Below are positions 23,185 to 34,600 of a DNA stretch of 64,000 nucleotides, in pieces. Numbering within the stretch: position 1 is the stretch's first letter; the number at the start of each line of letters is the position of its first letter. The translations under genes and the position numbers were made by a program. The stretch is from Chlorophyllum brunneum (Eukaryota > Basidiomycota > Agaricomycetes > Agaricales > Agaricaceae): contig OY756147.1 of assembly GCA_963576785.1 (NCBI GenBank), positions 1,674,001 to 1,738,000 of the forward strand, given 5' to 3'. The notes under the pieces were generated by a model. It was given only the letters and a program-made list of their open reading frames with translations. It was not told the origin of the DNA and searched no databases.

Positions 23185-24072
23185 GGTTAAAGGGTCGTTA
23201 TACTATACTTGTTTTTACTACCCCAAAGATCCTATATATTTAAAGCCTTCATCCCAACTAAAAGAAGATGTATTTTCCTGGTTCTCAAAATCCGCCAACT
23301 TGTAAAAAATCTTCTTCTTCTCCCTGTATATTCCTCGAGTGTACGTGTTTTTTATACTCTATATAAAACAAACTTCTCATTTTCTCATATCGGTGTCAAT
23401 GGGCCGCGGACCTAGAATTTTCGCTTTTTTATGCTTGTGTTCCGACCCGTGGTAGGATCACAGAAGCTTTACTTTTTCAGGCACCTGGTTATTGCATACC
23501 CTTTCTATGGCTCCAAATAATGAGGGTGACTTGTGGTGCGTTTCCGATCGTTTACACATGTTACAAGTTTCGTTTCGGAAAAAAACCCAAAACGAACCCT
23601 CAAAATATTTCAGAACCTCGGGGTATACTCATCATTCAAACCTTAACCAAAACAAGGAGAGAAACTTAACTTTGCCCGCAGTGTGCCCCAAAGTTTGAGA
23701 AACGTGCGTTGTATTCCCATAAATGAGTGCACCACTGAATTTCTTTTTTGGGGAGGGGGGGGGGGAGGAAAAAAATAAATTAGACTCCGAGACGTGTAAA
23801 GTATGTTTAATTTCGGGTTGAAGGATTACCAGGTATATCAAGTTCTTGAACCCACGCCTAATACGGGAAATGTTCTTCAACTCGCACGAGGCTGCTTTGA
23901 AGAAAGGGTATAAAGAGCTCTTGAAAGATGAGCAGTTGGAAACATCGAACAAACTCGAAACTCACCTCTCATTTACAACCCAAAACCAAAACCAACACAA
24001 AAAAAAATCTTCAACGTCTCTCACTCTCTGAACTTCCTTTTTTTTCCATTCATCATCCAATCAAGAAAAGCG
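23185..24072. promoter_or_regulatory. Intergenic region with G-rich tract and hydrophobin TATA box
   Basis: A nearly pure G tract flanked by T and A runs lies at 23749-23775. A TATA box GGGTATAAAGAG lies at 23906-23917, about 160 bases before the hydrophobin start, and the leader is rich in C, A and T. No gene is supported. Confidence 0.5.
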
Positions 24073-24534
24073 ATGGCCTCCAATGTGAAAAATATAATAT
24101 CAATCCTTGTCGTCGCACTCGTCACGATCGTCGTCAATGCTGACGCTACCGGTCGTTGTAATACTGGTCCTATACAGTGTTGCAGTCAACTTATGAAATC
24201 CGGAAGTCCTCAGGCACTTCAGTTGTTGACGAAGAATGGGATTGGTCTCGGTGTGCTTGCTGGTGTTACAGGATCGGTTGGGGCGAATTGTAGTCCAATT
24301 ACGCTTGTTGGCGTCGGGTCGGGAAGTCAGTGGTGCGTATGACATATTGATATTGTATGTGCATTAATGACGGTGGTGCTGTGGTTTTGTATAGCTCTGG
24401 GCAGACCGCTTGTTGCGAGAAGAGTAACTTCAGTGTGTCTTGATTTTCCGGTTTTTGGATGACTTGATACTGATTGAATTTGCGTAGATGGTCTCGTCGC
24501 TGTTGGCTGCAGTCCCATCAATATCCATCCCTAG
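24073..24534 (+). CDS. Class I hydrophobin
   Basis: Small secreted amphipathic protein that coats hyphae and fruiting-body surfaces. Start [19 protein letters not shown] at 24073 with a signal peptide ending near VVNADA. Eight cysteines in the hydrophobin order: GRC, QCC, ANC, QC, ACC and GC. Two short introns: one (GTGCGT donor) joins GSGSQ to CSGQTACC and one (GTGTGT donor) joins EKSNF to NGLVAVGC. Only these splices give the complete cysteine pattern and the ending SPINIHP, TAG 24532. Mature length about 90 residues. The roughly 33-residue loop between the third and fourth cysteines and the hydrophobic glycine-rich loop fit class I. TATA box at 23906. Convergent with the minus-strand gene that ends at 24750. 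Confidence 0.93.
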
Positions 24535-24749
24535 TTAGCTTAGTTGTAGTATATGTTCATTGCGTCGTCTTGTTGTTGGTCTAGTTATCGGACAATGGCT
24601 ATTGTGAAATGCGTACATATTAGTGACAGGCATTGAACGTCATGAAAGTCCAGTTGAGGATAAAGTTAATTCCCCTTGAAAGACTCGATCTCATACCCTT
24701 GAACATCGGGTCAGCACGAAAGTAACCAACGCCCAAGAACACACACCGT

Positions 24750-25551
24750 TCATTTATTCATCATAAACAAAACTACCTCATAACATCCCTTGGGGTCAAA
24801 CCCTGCATTCGGATTCGTGACGGCAGAAACGTTATACACAACGTTCGTCTGTCCCAATCGTCCGGGGAATGGACACAATGACCACAAATCATGACGACCA
24901 TGTGCAGTTAACAAGGGGAACTTTGTCAGCGGTGTGCTGAAGGTACCATAAATCTCCGGAGCGGGATGGGCAAATCGTGTCGTCGTGATCCATCCGAGGG
25001 TAGTTCCGCTACGGACTTCTGTAGCATTGGTGTTCCATGTTCCATCTGCACGGTAGGCGCGTAATGAGCCGTCGATGAGGGCTATGGTAGGATAGTCGTC
25101 GTATGGGAATGATGCGCGGGTCTGTGTAATGATGATATCCGGATCTAGGCCCTCAGAATTCGGAGGTATTTTTAGATCCGGACTCGAGGACGTACTGAGG
25201 TCACATGAGGAGTTACACCAGATGTTGCTCCTGGAAGTTTGTGTTTGTCAACCGTTGAACATAGAGGAGGATATACGCACCATTTTGCCCGAGTACCAGC
25301 GGAGCACCGGTCCTATCGGTGTTGGGGAGCGTGACATTGTACGCAGACAGCGTGAAATTGTAGGGGAGGGTCATGACGTGTTCATTTCGGGAAGACGTGA
25401 CTGGAAGACTGGAGCATAGGGGTACGAACACCAGGAGGGATGAGAGACACGAGAAGATGCAAATTGACGCGAACATCCCAGGAAATATCGTGAAGAAAGT
25501 GGAAATAAGGATGGAGAGGCTGCTCTGGAGGAGAACCAAATGGCAGTTCAC
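24750..25551 (-). CDS. Unrecognised membrane-anchored or secreted protein
   Basis: Start MNCHLVLLQSSLSILIS at 25551. The N-terminus is strongly hydrophobic over about 45 residues, a signal anchor or signal peptide. It continues with MTLPYNFTLSAYNVTLPNTD, which carries N-glycosylation sequons. Exon 1 ends at a GTATAT donor near 25275. Exon 2 starts after CCTCAG near 25195 and reads in frame through DLKIPPNSEGLDPDIIITQ, FPYDDYPTIALIDGSLRAY and GWITTTRFAHPAPEIYGTF, then HDLWSLCPFPGRLGQTNVV, ending CYEVVLFMMNK at TGA 24750. About 235 residues with two cysteines. This is a conserved-looking ectodomain but I do not recognise the family. It is convergent with the hydrophobin, with about 215 bases between stops. 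Confidence 0.6.
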
Positions 25552-26564
25552 AAAGACAATGAATAGTGAATAGTTGAGCTTTATACATCACTGCATCATC
25601 CTTCCGTTTCATCCCCACGTGGTGATGAACGACCACAGACAGATTATAGGCCATACCATATCAGACAGGAGGCATTTAGCGTCCTGGCGTTCGGCCCAAG
25701 GCAGACACTCGCCTTACACATTTTGTACTCCACTCGAGCCTCGAGGTGTTGTCGAGAAGGACAGTGGTGGATTCGCGAAAGGGAAGCGCACCACGCTAAA
25801 AGCATGGAATATCTTTGGCTGTTCTCTTGTCATATTCGAAATTTGTTCGCGTTGGGGGTTAACGAATTCCTTGATCCCATCAATCCGTCTGGCTACGATG
25901 CTCCTTGTCAGCATTGGCCTTGCAAAAGAGGCCAGGTTGATCAACCCCTCACGCACTCAATACGAGCCTCGGGTTAAGGCACTAACTCGATCCATGTGAC
26001 TTTTTGCTGAATCCTTTACCCAGATGGGGACGTGAGAGAGGCGTTAGGGACAGGCAAAAAGAAAAGCAAGTGGCGGATCAAGGCGGGTGGACTGGACGGG
26101 CGAGGCACACGAGACGAGAATACCGGAGGATCGGGCCTCTCAGTACGAGTCCGTCCACCCGGGAGATGAACTAGCTCCCAGAGAGTGGCGACCGTGCGGT
26201 CTGTCAGATAAGCGTTGAGGTATTTGAGAAGTGCCTTAGGTTGTTATCTTTGGAGTCAATGCCCATCCTCCTGAGGATCCAGAACCAAGGATCCATAATT
26301 CGGAAGTCTGATGGGGAAAGAATATCTGCAGCCTGTACCATCTTCGCTGATGAGTCCGAGATTGGCGTCGACGTGAAACGCGCCGTGTGAGAATACGATG
26401 AGGATAAGTTTTGACCAGGGTGCATGGATGTCACGACAGAGGAATTTTTTTGTTGTTGTGAATATTCATGTGTTTCGTGGGAACGTTCAAGCTCAAGTCC
26501 GGTGCGGTCCTCGTTTTCGAGCGCCTGGCTGTCTGCTTGCAGAGTGACCAAAACGTGTAAAGTG
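25552..26564. other. Divergent intergenic region, no supported gene
   Basis: One kilobase between divergently transcribed genes, so it should contain both promoters. Open frames at 25574-25999 (plus) and 25714-25956 (minus) shadow each other and lack features. Confidence 0.45.
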
Positions 26565-27833
26565 ATGGGTCAACTCGCTGTCTCTACCCTATTCGACACC
26601 CTACTGGCAATTCTCTTCCCTATCCTACTTATACTCGTTGGCCGTAAAATCCTTCCTCCATTCCCGTGGTCCGATGTTCGCCAACTCCTCACTGGGCTTC
26701 ACCTTACGACTGCCCCTCCATTTTCCTTGGGCAGAGCTTCTACCACCTATTTTCATTATGCTGCATTGGCAAAACAAGAACTTGTTTCCATGCAGCGCTC
26801 CTATGGATCAGTAGGAAGGAGCCATAAACGTATAGGTTTCCGAATCGGTTATCCTCGCAAGCTTACCCAGCTAAGCGAGGCGGTCACCCAGAACGCCGGA
26901 GTGACAACAGCTATTGCTGCTCTGGCTGCTCAAGAATTTGGCCTTGAGGAGAACCCACCATGCGACGTCAATCGTGTTGACCTTGCGCGTGTTCGCGAGT
27001 CACTGAAGCATTTTGTACGGGATTGGAGCGAGGAAGGTGCAAGTGAACGTGAAAAAATATTTCAACCAATACTTCGCGTTCTGGAACAAATTCCACTTTT
27101 TGAGAGGAAAGGTATGAGAGTGCTAGTTCCTGGCTCTGGCCTTGGTCGACTTGCATGGGAGATTTCACAACGTGGTAGGTTTTATTTATACACCCAGTAT
27201 CCGATGTTAATCTTTAGTACGTCAGGTTTTACGACCAAGGCCGTCGAATTTTCATACTTCATGACACTCGCCATGCGATTCCTCTTCTCTCCAAACTCAA
27301 CTCCTACAACAAATGTGCACCGAGTTCAACCATTCGCCCATTGGTTCTCACATCAACGATCAAACGAGTCTCTTTTTCGCTTGGTCTCATTCCCAGACGT
27401 TCTCCCACGTTTCAATTCAAAACTAGAATTAATCGAAGACGATTTTCTCAAAGTAACTGTCCCCAAGGATCGTTCAAATACTGGTACATCCGAAGGATAT
27501 GACTTTATCGTTACTCTATTTTTCATTGACACATCCATCAACGTATTCTCAACCATCGAAAAAATTCACTCTCTCCTACGTACAGGGGGTACCTGGATTA
27601 ATCTTGGTCCACTCCTCTGGCCCAGTGGTGCACAGGCCAAAGTTGAGTTGAACCTCGAAGAGGTTATGCACGTCGTGAGAGAGACCGGTTTCGCCGTGCA
27701 CAAAGGAGGAAATCCCGATGACATGCGAGCGCCCAGGACGGTTGATTGTGAATACACAAGTGACAAACATGCGATGATGCGCTGGATATATCACGCCGAA
27801 TTTTGGGTTGCCACGAAATTGCCCGAGTCATAA
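26565..27833 (+). CDS. N2227-family methyltransferase, carnosine N-methyltransferase type
   Basis: SAM-dependent methyltransferase related to CARNMT1 and yeast YNL092W. I chose the ATG at 26565 (MGQLAVSTLFDTLLAILFP), since upstream codons in the same open frame look non-coding; this start gives an N-terminal hydrophobic segment. Family landmarks: FHYAALAKQELVSMQRSYG, then LVRDWSEEG-like FVRDWSEEGASEREK, and the SAM motif VLVPGSGLGRLAWEIS. These are followed by AVEFSYFMTLAMRFL, YDFIVTLFFIDTSINVFST, GGTWINLGPLLW and the terminal TSDKHAMMRWIYHAEFWVA. A 51-nt intron (27175-27225) interrupts between SQRG and FTTKAVE; it is in frame, so the unspliced frame is also open. About 405 residues before removing 17 intron codons' worth is the spliced length. 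Physiological substrate in fungi is unproven. Confidence 0.87.
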   Translation: MGQLAVSTLFDTLLAILFPILLILVGRKILPPFPWSDVRQLLTGLHLTTAPPFSLGRASTTYFHYAALAKQELVSMQRSYGSVGRSHKRIGFRIGYPRKLTQLSEAVTQNAGVTTAIAALAAQEFGLEENPPCDVNRVDLARVRESLKHFVRDWSEEGASEREKIFQPILRVLEQIPLFERKGMRVLVPGSGLGRLAWEISQRGRFYLYTQYPMLIFSTSGFTTKAVEFSYFMTLAMRFLFSPNSTPTTNVHRVQPFAHWFSHQRSNESLFRLVSFPDVLPRFNSKLELIEDDFLKVTVPKDRSNTGTSEGYDFIVTLFFIDTSINVFSTIEKIHSLLRTGGTWINLGPLLWPSGAQAKVELNLEEVMHVVRETGFAVHKGGNPDDMRAPRTVDCEYTSDKHAMMRWIYHAEFWVATKLPES

Positions 27834-28505
27834 TATCAGCTTGAAGAGCGCAATCACTTCTCTCGCGTGGAATTATCCCCATATTCCCGTCGGTTGCGAT
27901 GTAACATTTTCGTGCTGTGCAAGCGCCAAGCTTGTTGAGTGACCTCATGTTGCGCTGTTGCAATGTTGTTGTCAACTACGCATCGAATGCATCGCCATAA
28001 CACCCCTTACCTGTATTGATACGTTTCTATCCTGTTGAGCAGTCGTCGGCCGCCCACGGTCCGTTGGCACGAAACTCGAAACCTGAGTTAAGAAAAAATA
28101 GCTGATAATCCCTTACTTGGCTGTGTTTCGTCATATGTTGCCAAACCGTAGTTAGTACCCTGGAAAAATATGATGAGTGACCAGTCTCCAAGCTCCAAGG
28201 ACGCCCAAACGCAATGCAGTGCCATTCTAGTGACATTGTCACTAGAAACATTGCGATAACAGGGCCTGAACGGCGATATTGGGCGTCATTTGATTTTTAC
28301 CTCCTCCAGGTGAAGTGACATCACATCTTTATAAAGGCAACCTCGGAGGTCCGTCGCCACGTTCTTCCCTCTGCTTTATTCACCCCAATTCTTGACCACT
28401 GGTTGGCAAACACACTAGGGCTTCCAATTTAGACCCTTCTCTCTTCTCCGTCTCATCATAATAATCTCTCGACTATTGAGCATCAAGCCAAACCACGTTA
28501 AAGTG
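27834..28505. promoter_or_regulatory. Intergenic region with TATA box
   Basis: A TATA-like TTTATAAAGG lies at 28328-28337, about 170 bases before the next start codon. Nothing else is recognisable. Confidence 0.45.
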
Positions 28506-29006
28506 ATGCCATCTAAATCTACCAGGATCCTAGTAGCCCTCTTTCGAGCTATCAAGGATATCTTCCTACTCCACCCCTTCATTATCTGCTTCATCACTAT
28601 TCTAATGCTATTCACCGTCTCCACCATCGTACTCGTCACAGTCGTTACTAGTGACCCAGAGAATCATATCTTTAGTCCGATAGACGAGGAGGGTAGAATA
28701 TCTCTTCCACTCGATTCCGAGTCCGAGTCTTTGTATTCACCAAGTCTGGAATCGGCGGGTCCAAATTCGGAATTGCTGGGGATGGGAAAGAGAAGGTCAG
28801 AGATGGAAATGGAAATGCTATTAGCAGCGCATCGCGAGCATATGATGGGGGTGTTCAAGGGCGAAGATGGAGGGTTGGGAGCAGGGGATCATGGCCTTCA
28901 AGAAGGGGAGTGCCGGGGCAGGAGCATCTATAGAAATACATCTGCGCTGAGGAATTCGTCAAGACGGTCAAATAGAGGCCCAAGATTGGCGGCATCCGGT
29001 AGATAA
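28506..29006 (+). CDS. Hypothetical one-helix membrane protein
   Basis: Single-exon frame of 166 residues starting MPSKSTRILVALFRAIKDI. A single strong transmembrane segment, roughly residues 21-45 (FIICFITILMLFTVSTIVL), follows a basic N-terminus. This predicts a type II signal anchor with the rest outside or luminal, or a tail-in orientation. After it comes an acidic Ser-rich linker (SESESLYSPSLESAG) and a Met/Glu-rich stretch (RRSEMEMEMLLAAHREHMM), ending in a basic tail. No family is recognised. The TATA box about 170 bases upstream and the coherent topology support it. The acidic linker region is low complexity, so homology would be hard to detect. Confidence 0.55.
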   Translation: MPSKSTRILVALFRAIKDIFLLHPFIICFITILMLFTVSTIVLVTVVTSDPENHIFSPIDEEGRISLPLDSESESLYSPSLESAGPNSELLGMGKRRSEMEMEMLLAAHREHMMGVFKGEDGGLGAGDHGLQEGECRGRSIYRNTSALRNSSRRSNRGPRLAASGR

Positions 29007-29199
29007 GGGTGGCAGCGAGGACATGCCATAATACCTTATCCATTAATTGCCGTGGTATGGATCTTGAGTTTTTACAGTTGTAGGACACGATGCACGGAGA
29101 TTAGGTTGCAGGATTAAGCAAGACGCCGGTGAGATAGACACAATTGTACATCAAAAACAAAACTGGACTGGAGTCGAGATGTCGCTAGTTCAATCGAGA

Positions 29200-30226
29200 T
29201 CATGAAGCTGGGGCACCCTTGATAAAGTCCAACGCGAGTTTCGGACTGAGACGCATTCGTGTTAGCGGATCTTGCATCAAGACTGATAGCATAAGGGGCA
29301 TACCTATCAACGGGCTTGACGGGGATCTTCTTATCCACCAACTTGCCTCCTTTCTCAAAGATGAAATGACTCCTTTTGGTTTTTCCACCCTCGCCTGCGC
29401 CAAGGGCACTGATTAGGACACGATTGGGATCGGAGATGAGGGAATATGGGAGCTCTTTCTGAGTAGTTCATGTTCCAATGTGAGTTGGAGTTGGTGATAG
29501 AAAAACAAAGGGAAACGCGCCTTGGTCTGCCATTTAGTTTGTGCGTTCGGAGAATCCGCACTGAGGCAATAGACTGTGTAGTCATGCTCCGTGAATTCAG
29601 AGAAGATATCACGGAATCCACAAGCCTGATTTGTGCATCCAGCTACAATCGGGGGAAACAAAAGGAAATACACGACTTTAGCACACTGTCCGCACTGGAA
29701 AAGCGCGAAAACCCACGAGTATCAGCCTTGGGTACAAGGAACACGACTGCACCCTTGTCATTTGCAATTTCAGCAATCTGCACGTCCTCGCCCTTCTCGT
29801 TTTTCAAAACAAGACTCGGCAACGTGTCCCCAATATCAACAGCCCCAATTTGAGGAACTGGATCAGCAGCGGCATAATCGTCCTCTCCAGATCCTCCAGA
29901 ATCACCAGAAGTGTCCGCCTTAGCCTACAAGAATCGTCAATTGAGGAGAAAAGCGACGATCAGTCAATTCGAACGCGTCGTAAAAATGAGGTGAAAAAAA
30001 ATAAACAGACTTTTTTGGTCTTTCCTTTGTCCTGGCCACCCTCATCGACAGCACCAGGGGCGTTGACATCATCCACAGTCCTTTTCCTCGTCGCACGGGG
30101 CTTGGCTGCGGGTTTGACCTCGTCTGTCTTGGGCAGCGAAGCAACACGCGCCGAGCGCCTGGGCGCCACCTGTTCTGCTGCTGCGTCGTCCCCAGCTGCG
30201 GCTGCTGTTGCTCCTCTGCGTGGCAT
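29200..30226 (-). CDS. DOT5: Nuclear thiol peroxidase, Dot5/BCP-type peroxiredoxin
   Basis: Reduces hydrogen peroxide and alkyl hydroperoxides using a peroxidatic cysteine. Start MPRRGATAAAAGDDAAAEQ at 30226. The long basic Ala/Lys/Arg-rich N-terminal extension (ATRKRTVDDV and KGKTKK) looks like a nuclear localisation region, as in yeast Dot5. The peroxiredoxin domain reads NDKGAVVFLVPKAD, then, across an intron, TPGCTNQACGFRD with the peroxidatic and resolving cysteines five residues apart, typical of PrxQ/BCP. It continues VYCLSADSPNAQTKWQTK, KELPYSLISDPNRVLISAL, GKTKRSHFIFEKGGKLVDK and ends LALDFIKGAPAS. At least four introns. The one between WQTK and KELPYS (29459-29520) seems to use a GC donor. 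Length about 230 residues. This is the last host gene before the transposon block. Confidence 0.88.
29459..29520 (-). other. Candidate GC-AG intron in the peroxiredoxin gene
   Basis: Donor CCAAG|GCGCGT, acceptor ACTCAG|AAAGAG, 62 nt. Only this donor keeps the family-conserved junction WQTK-KELPYSLISDP. The nearby GT would shift the frame. Confidence 0.55.
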
Positions 30227-30766
30227 GGTAAGTATGGGTAGTGGTGGGTAATACCAAGTGCTGAGGGAGATTTTGACTCTTGGTAAGAGGAAAGGCAAAA
30301 ACGCGGGAGAAAAGTCAGGCACGAAGCAGGCTGGCTGACACGGCGCCCTCAAGCGGAATTACGAATGGCACACACAACGTATGTATACGATCTAAATATA
30401 TCATCAACATAACATACGCCATCTTGTCACACCAGCCAATCATATCTATACCAGCCTTGGTCGGACATCGGGCGCTTCTTAACCATACATAAATAGTGAA
30501 AACTGTAGGCACACGGAGTGGAATAACATCCCACGCCACGGGCAAATGATACCCCGCAACAGTTTCTCATTGACTGTATTTATAACAGAATTTCGCCTGG
30601 TGCACTCCCACACCTGAACCTGTACTTTGGCAAGTATCGTTGGAAAGGTGCAAGCTCTGACATGTGTTGCGAATTGTGTAGGTGAATGGGGATCAAAGAC
30701 CCGATGTATCGAGCTTGCCTGACTTACTCTACCATGGCGATCCTTCCATTTGTGGGCAAGTCAAAT
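30227..30766. other. Boundary between gene-rich arm and transposon block
   Basis: Contains the promoter of the peroxiredoxin gene. The second half already looks AT-rich and non-coding. No gene is supported. Confidence 0.4.
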
Positions 30767-30771
30767 TCTGG
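30767..30771. repeat. Target site duplication TCTGG, left of copia element 1
   Basis: TCTGG directly precedes the LTR and is repeated at 37174-37178 directly after the other LTR, a 5-bp duplication as expected for copia integration. Confidence 0.9.
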
Positions 30772-31216
30772 TGTTGAACAGCACAGTAATATGCAGTAGC
30801 AGACAGATGATCTGACTTACTGATAGCATGGGTTAGTAAATGGTAATGTGAACTAAGAGTTGCTGAGAGAGTCGAGTAGAGCAAGGTAGAAATCCAAGTG
30901 GATTGTCTTAAGAAATAAAGGGAATACATGCTGCTTTATATGCTAATTGTCTGGGTAGCAAACCCTAAGACCCATGAGTAATAATACACATAATTGTGTC
31001 AGTAATGACATCAAAGTCCCTTGAAACACTGCGATATCATCAGCAGTGTCCAGTAGCATAATTGGAGTGACAGCGATCAGTTAGCTCATGAAATACATGA
31101 GGAAGAGGTGCATAATGTGAGTCAGAGGGCGCAGCCTCAATGACAAATGTTAGATGAATAATATACTGTGGAGCTAGTCATATGGAATGCAGCTATGATA
31201 AGTGCAAATGACAACA
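30772..31216 (-). repeat. 3' LTR of copia element 1
   Basis: 445 bp, TGTTG...CAACA on the plus strand. It pairs with the LTR at 36731-37173. Differences between the two are transitions apart from one 2-bp indel. Confidence 0.92.
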
Positions 31217-31601
31217 CTCCTCCTAGCTCAAAGTGCGATATAAATCAAGCACCAAACTGAATAGGTAAATAGTTGCAACATCATTGGAATTTAATAGTAT
31301 CCAGACTTTTTGTACAGATGTCAGCAGAGTTCTTTTCAGACTCTACATAAAATAGTTCTATTTTGCCTGTCTCAATGAGTTCACAGATGAAATACCAGTG
31401 AATTGTGACATGTTTAGATCAATGTTCAACAACCAGGTTGGAAGCCCAGAAGGTCGATCCTAGATTGTCACACATGAGATGTGGAGCAGGCTGCTTGAAC
31501 CCAATCTCACCTAGCAGCTAATGAATCCAAATCAGTTGATGAGATGTCTTGCACATGGTGACATACTTGGCTTCTGTGGTTGACAGTGCTGTGGTGGCTT
31601 G

Positions 31602-34600
31602 TCAGTGACTCAACCAGAAAACTGGTCTATTGGCAAACAAGACTAGATTGCTGGAAGTAGACTTACATATTACAAGACATCCTACAAAGTCAGAATCAGA
31701 GAAGCCTTGAATAGACTTCTGTGATTGCCCGTTAAAGATGAGGTGATAGTGTTGCATGCTCAGAAGGTAGCGGCACAAGTATAAACTGTGCTTGTAATGC
31801 TTCTCTGAAGGACTAGCCATCTGCTGACTGAGTTTCACAATGGTATAAGCAATATTAGGTCATGAGCCAATTATGAGGTACATCAGGAACCCAACTAGTT
31901 GTTGGTACTTCTGGCAGAACTCAGGGTCAATGGTACCCTTGTAGGGCAGAAAGGTACATCCTGCCAGAAGAGGCATTTGAGTTGGCCTTGTGGTAATACC
32001 AAATTTAGCAAGGACCTTGTTAAGATATAAAATCTGATCAACATAGATCCACTTGTTCTTCTGGTCCTGCAAGATAGTTATGCTGAGAAACCCAGTTGTT
32101 TCTCCAAGGTCACAACATTCCCATCATTCCATGAAGTTTTTCTTCATTTGGTAATAGAAGGGGCACTTTTTGTCCATAAAGACAATATTGTCGATATAGA
32201 CAAGGGCAATCATAATCAAGCCAGTCTTTGGACAGCAATTATAATATACTCCAGCATTGGATAAAGATTGCTTGAAGCCCATGTCAAGCAGTGACTTTGT
32301 CATCATGTGCCACCAAGCTAAGCCAGCTTGCTTAAGGCCATACAATGCTTTTTGTAATCTCCACACTTTATTTCATCCAAGTGTAAAGTCTTCCGGTTGT
32401 TCCATAAAGATCTCTTCATCCAGATTGCCATATAAATAGGTGGTTTTTATGTCAATGCTTTCAATTTCCCAGTCTTCAACTGCTGCTAAAGAGAACAGGA
32501 GACAAGAAGTTTTGTAGTGGACAACTGGAGAGAAAAGCTTGTTGTAGTTGAGACCTTTCTTCTGTGAGAAATCTTTAGCCACTAGTCAAGCATGGCAATG
32601 ACTGTCCAACTTAGTGTTAAAGACCCATCTATTTTTAATAACATTAATACCCTTAGTAGGGCAGTCTACTAACTTGTACACATTGCATTTCCTGAGCACA
32701 TCAAGCTCCTCAAGGTATGCCTTAAGCCATTCATCATACTCAGCAGGCAGCAACTTGGCAAGGTCCCTAAACTGGACTGGCTGTAGTGATGGAGAAGTCA
32801 CACTAGCCTTAGAGAGGCAGTAATGGATTAACTCTATACCACCTTTATGAATCAATTGGCGAAGCTCTTCCTCACTCGGCTCAAGCATAGGCAAATCAAT
32901 ATCAATGTTCTGCTCATGTGCTGGCAGGGGGGGTTGTGGCCTATCAGGCACATACTCATTCTCTCCTGGAATGTGATCACCAAGGCTCGGGGGGACATTA
33001 GGTCAGCTAGGGTTCCAATGTCCTGGTCTAGGCTGACTGAAAGGCTTGTACCTTTCATAGTCTCTAAGGATATTCTTCGGGTGTTGGTAGTTGCCATAGA
33101 CATTTCCTTCTCTCCATGGAATCTGAAGGGTAGTTCGATCATGGAGTTTTCTTGGTACTTCGACATTCAGGTGAGAAATGAAGATCCCTTCTGGAATGGG
33201 CATAGGAGTCCAATCATTAGTATGTGGATTAGGCACAGGTGTAGCCTCTTCAACATCATCCTCAACCTTAACTCCTCCTGGAGGCTGAGATGGCATAGGT
33301 GGAGAGGGAGGTGGCATCAGATCCTTGTAGGATAATCTAGGAGAAGATTCTCTAGAAAAAAGAGGAAGAAGGCAGAGGCAACAGAGTCCACTCTCTGGGA
33401 CTAGGAGTAGGAGTTTGTGGACGAGGAGGCAGTGGCAGTGGTCTAGCATGTGGCATACTCAGACCAGATGGTCTTGGAACAAATTCATCTCCAGAAGGGG
33501 GAGGATTTAATCTATCTCAATCATTTGAATTGCTATTATTAGGTGGCAATTGGCCTTGTTGTTCAGACTGTGATAGACATCTGGGGAAATAGAGTTCATC
33601 AAAGATAGTGTAGGGGAAGACAAAGATAGAATTGTTCTGCAGATGGTGCATAAACCTAAAGTTGCTGCTATCACCTGTGTAACCAATAAAGATCATCAAT
33701 TCCAATTTGGGCACAAGTTTATCTTGCTGCACCTCATCAGAAAGGTATATGTAAGCCCCACAACCAAACACTCGGAGATGAGAAACATCAGGTTTCCTTC
33801 CAAACCACGTCTCATAGGGGGTGACCCATTTCAGGTGTTTCATAGGTGTCCTGTTATAGACATAAGCAGCCATATCAAAAGCAAACTCCCAGTAGCTAGC
33901 CAGAAGGCATACTTCAAGTTGCATAGACTGTGCCTTTTCTAGAAGTGTTTGATTAAGATGTTTGGTGTACCCATTCTGTTGGTAAATATGCAGTGCACTT
34001 GTTTCATGAAGGATTCCTTTCTCAGTAAAGTAGTCCTTGAGTTCCTAAGACATATATTCTCCTCCATTATCAGAGTGCACTCACTTAATGCATTTGCCTG
34101 TCTGGTTTGTCACCAGTTCAGCATATACCTTGAAGGCACGTATAGTATCTGATTTATTGCACAAGAAAGAAATGCACATGGAGGAGGAGTAGTCATCAAG
34201 GAACATCATAACCCATTTGAACTTGTGATAGAACAAAATGGGGAGCTCCTGAAGATCCATATGGATCAATTCAAGGATCTCAGACATGCAAGATATGTTC
34301 TCATGGTAGGCCTTGTTTGGCAGCTTTCCAAGCACACAACTAGGACAAACTTTCTGTTCTCTTGGTGGAAGCACTGGGATAGATTCTATGTGTTTTGGCA
34401 TGTAACCCAGAGCCTGATCAGATGGGTGTGCAAATTTTTGATGCCAGATATCATAGGATGTGGTATTCTTATTAATCAAAGTCAAAGAGAATTGAAGATC
34501 TCCATCACACAAGATACACATGTTCACAAAGTAAACTTGGTTCGAAGAAGCACCCTAGTGACATTGTCCGCTCAGGAATGGTTTACCACAAATGTCACAA

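Noticed and set aside
28476..28506. Longer N-terminus for the one-helix protein using an upstream TTG
   Set aside because: There is no ATG there. The first ATG at 28506 gives a sensible basic N-terminus before the helix.
29630..29760. Apparent non-canonical peroxiredoxin active site reading DTRG
   Set aside because: This arises from reading into an intron. Splicing GTGGGT...TTGTAG restores the standard TPGCT motif.
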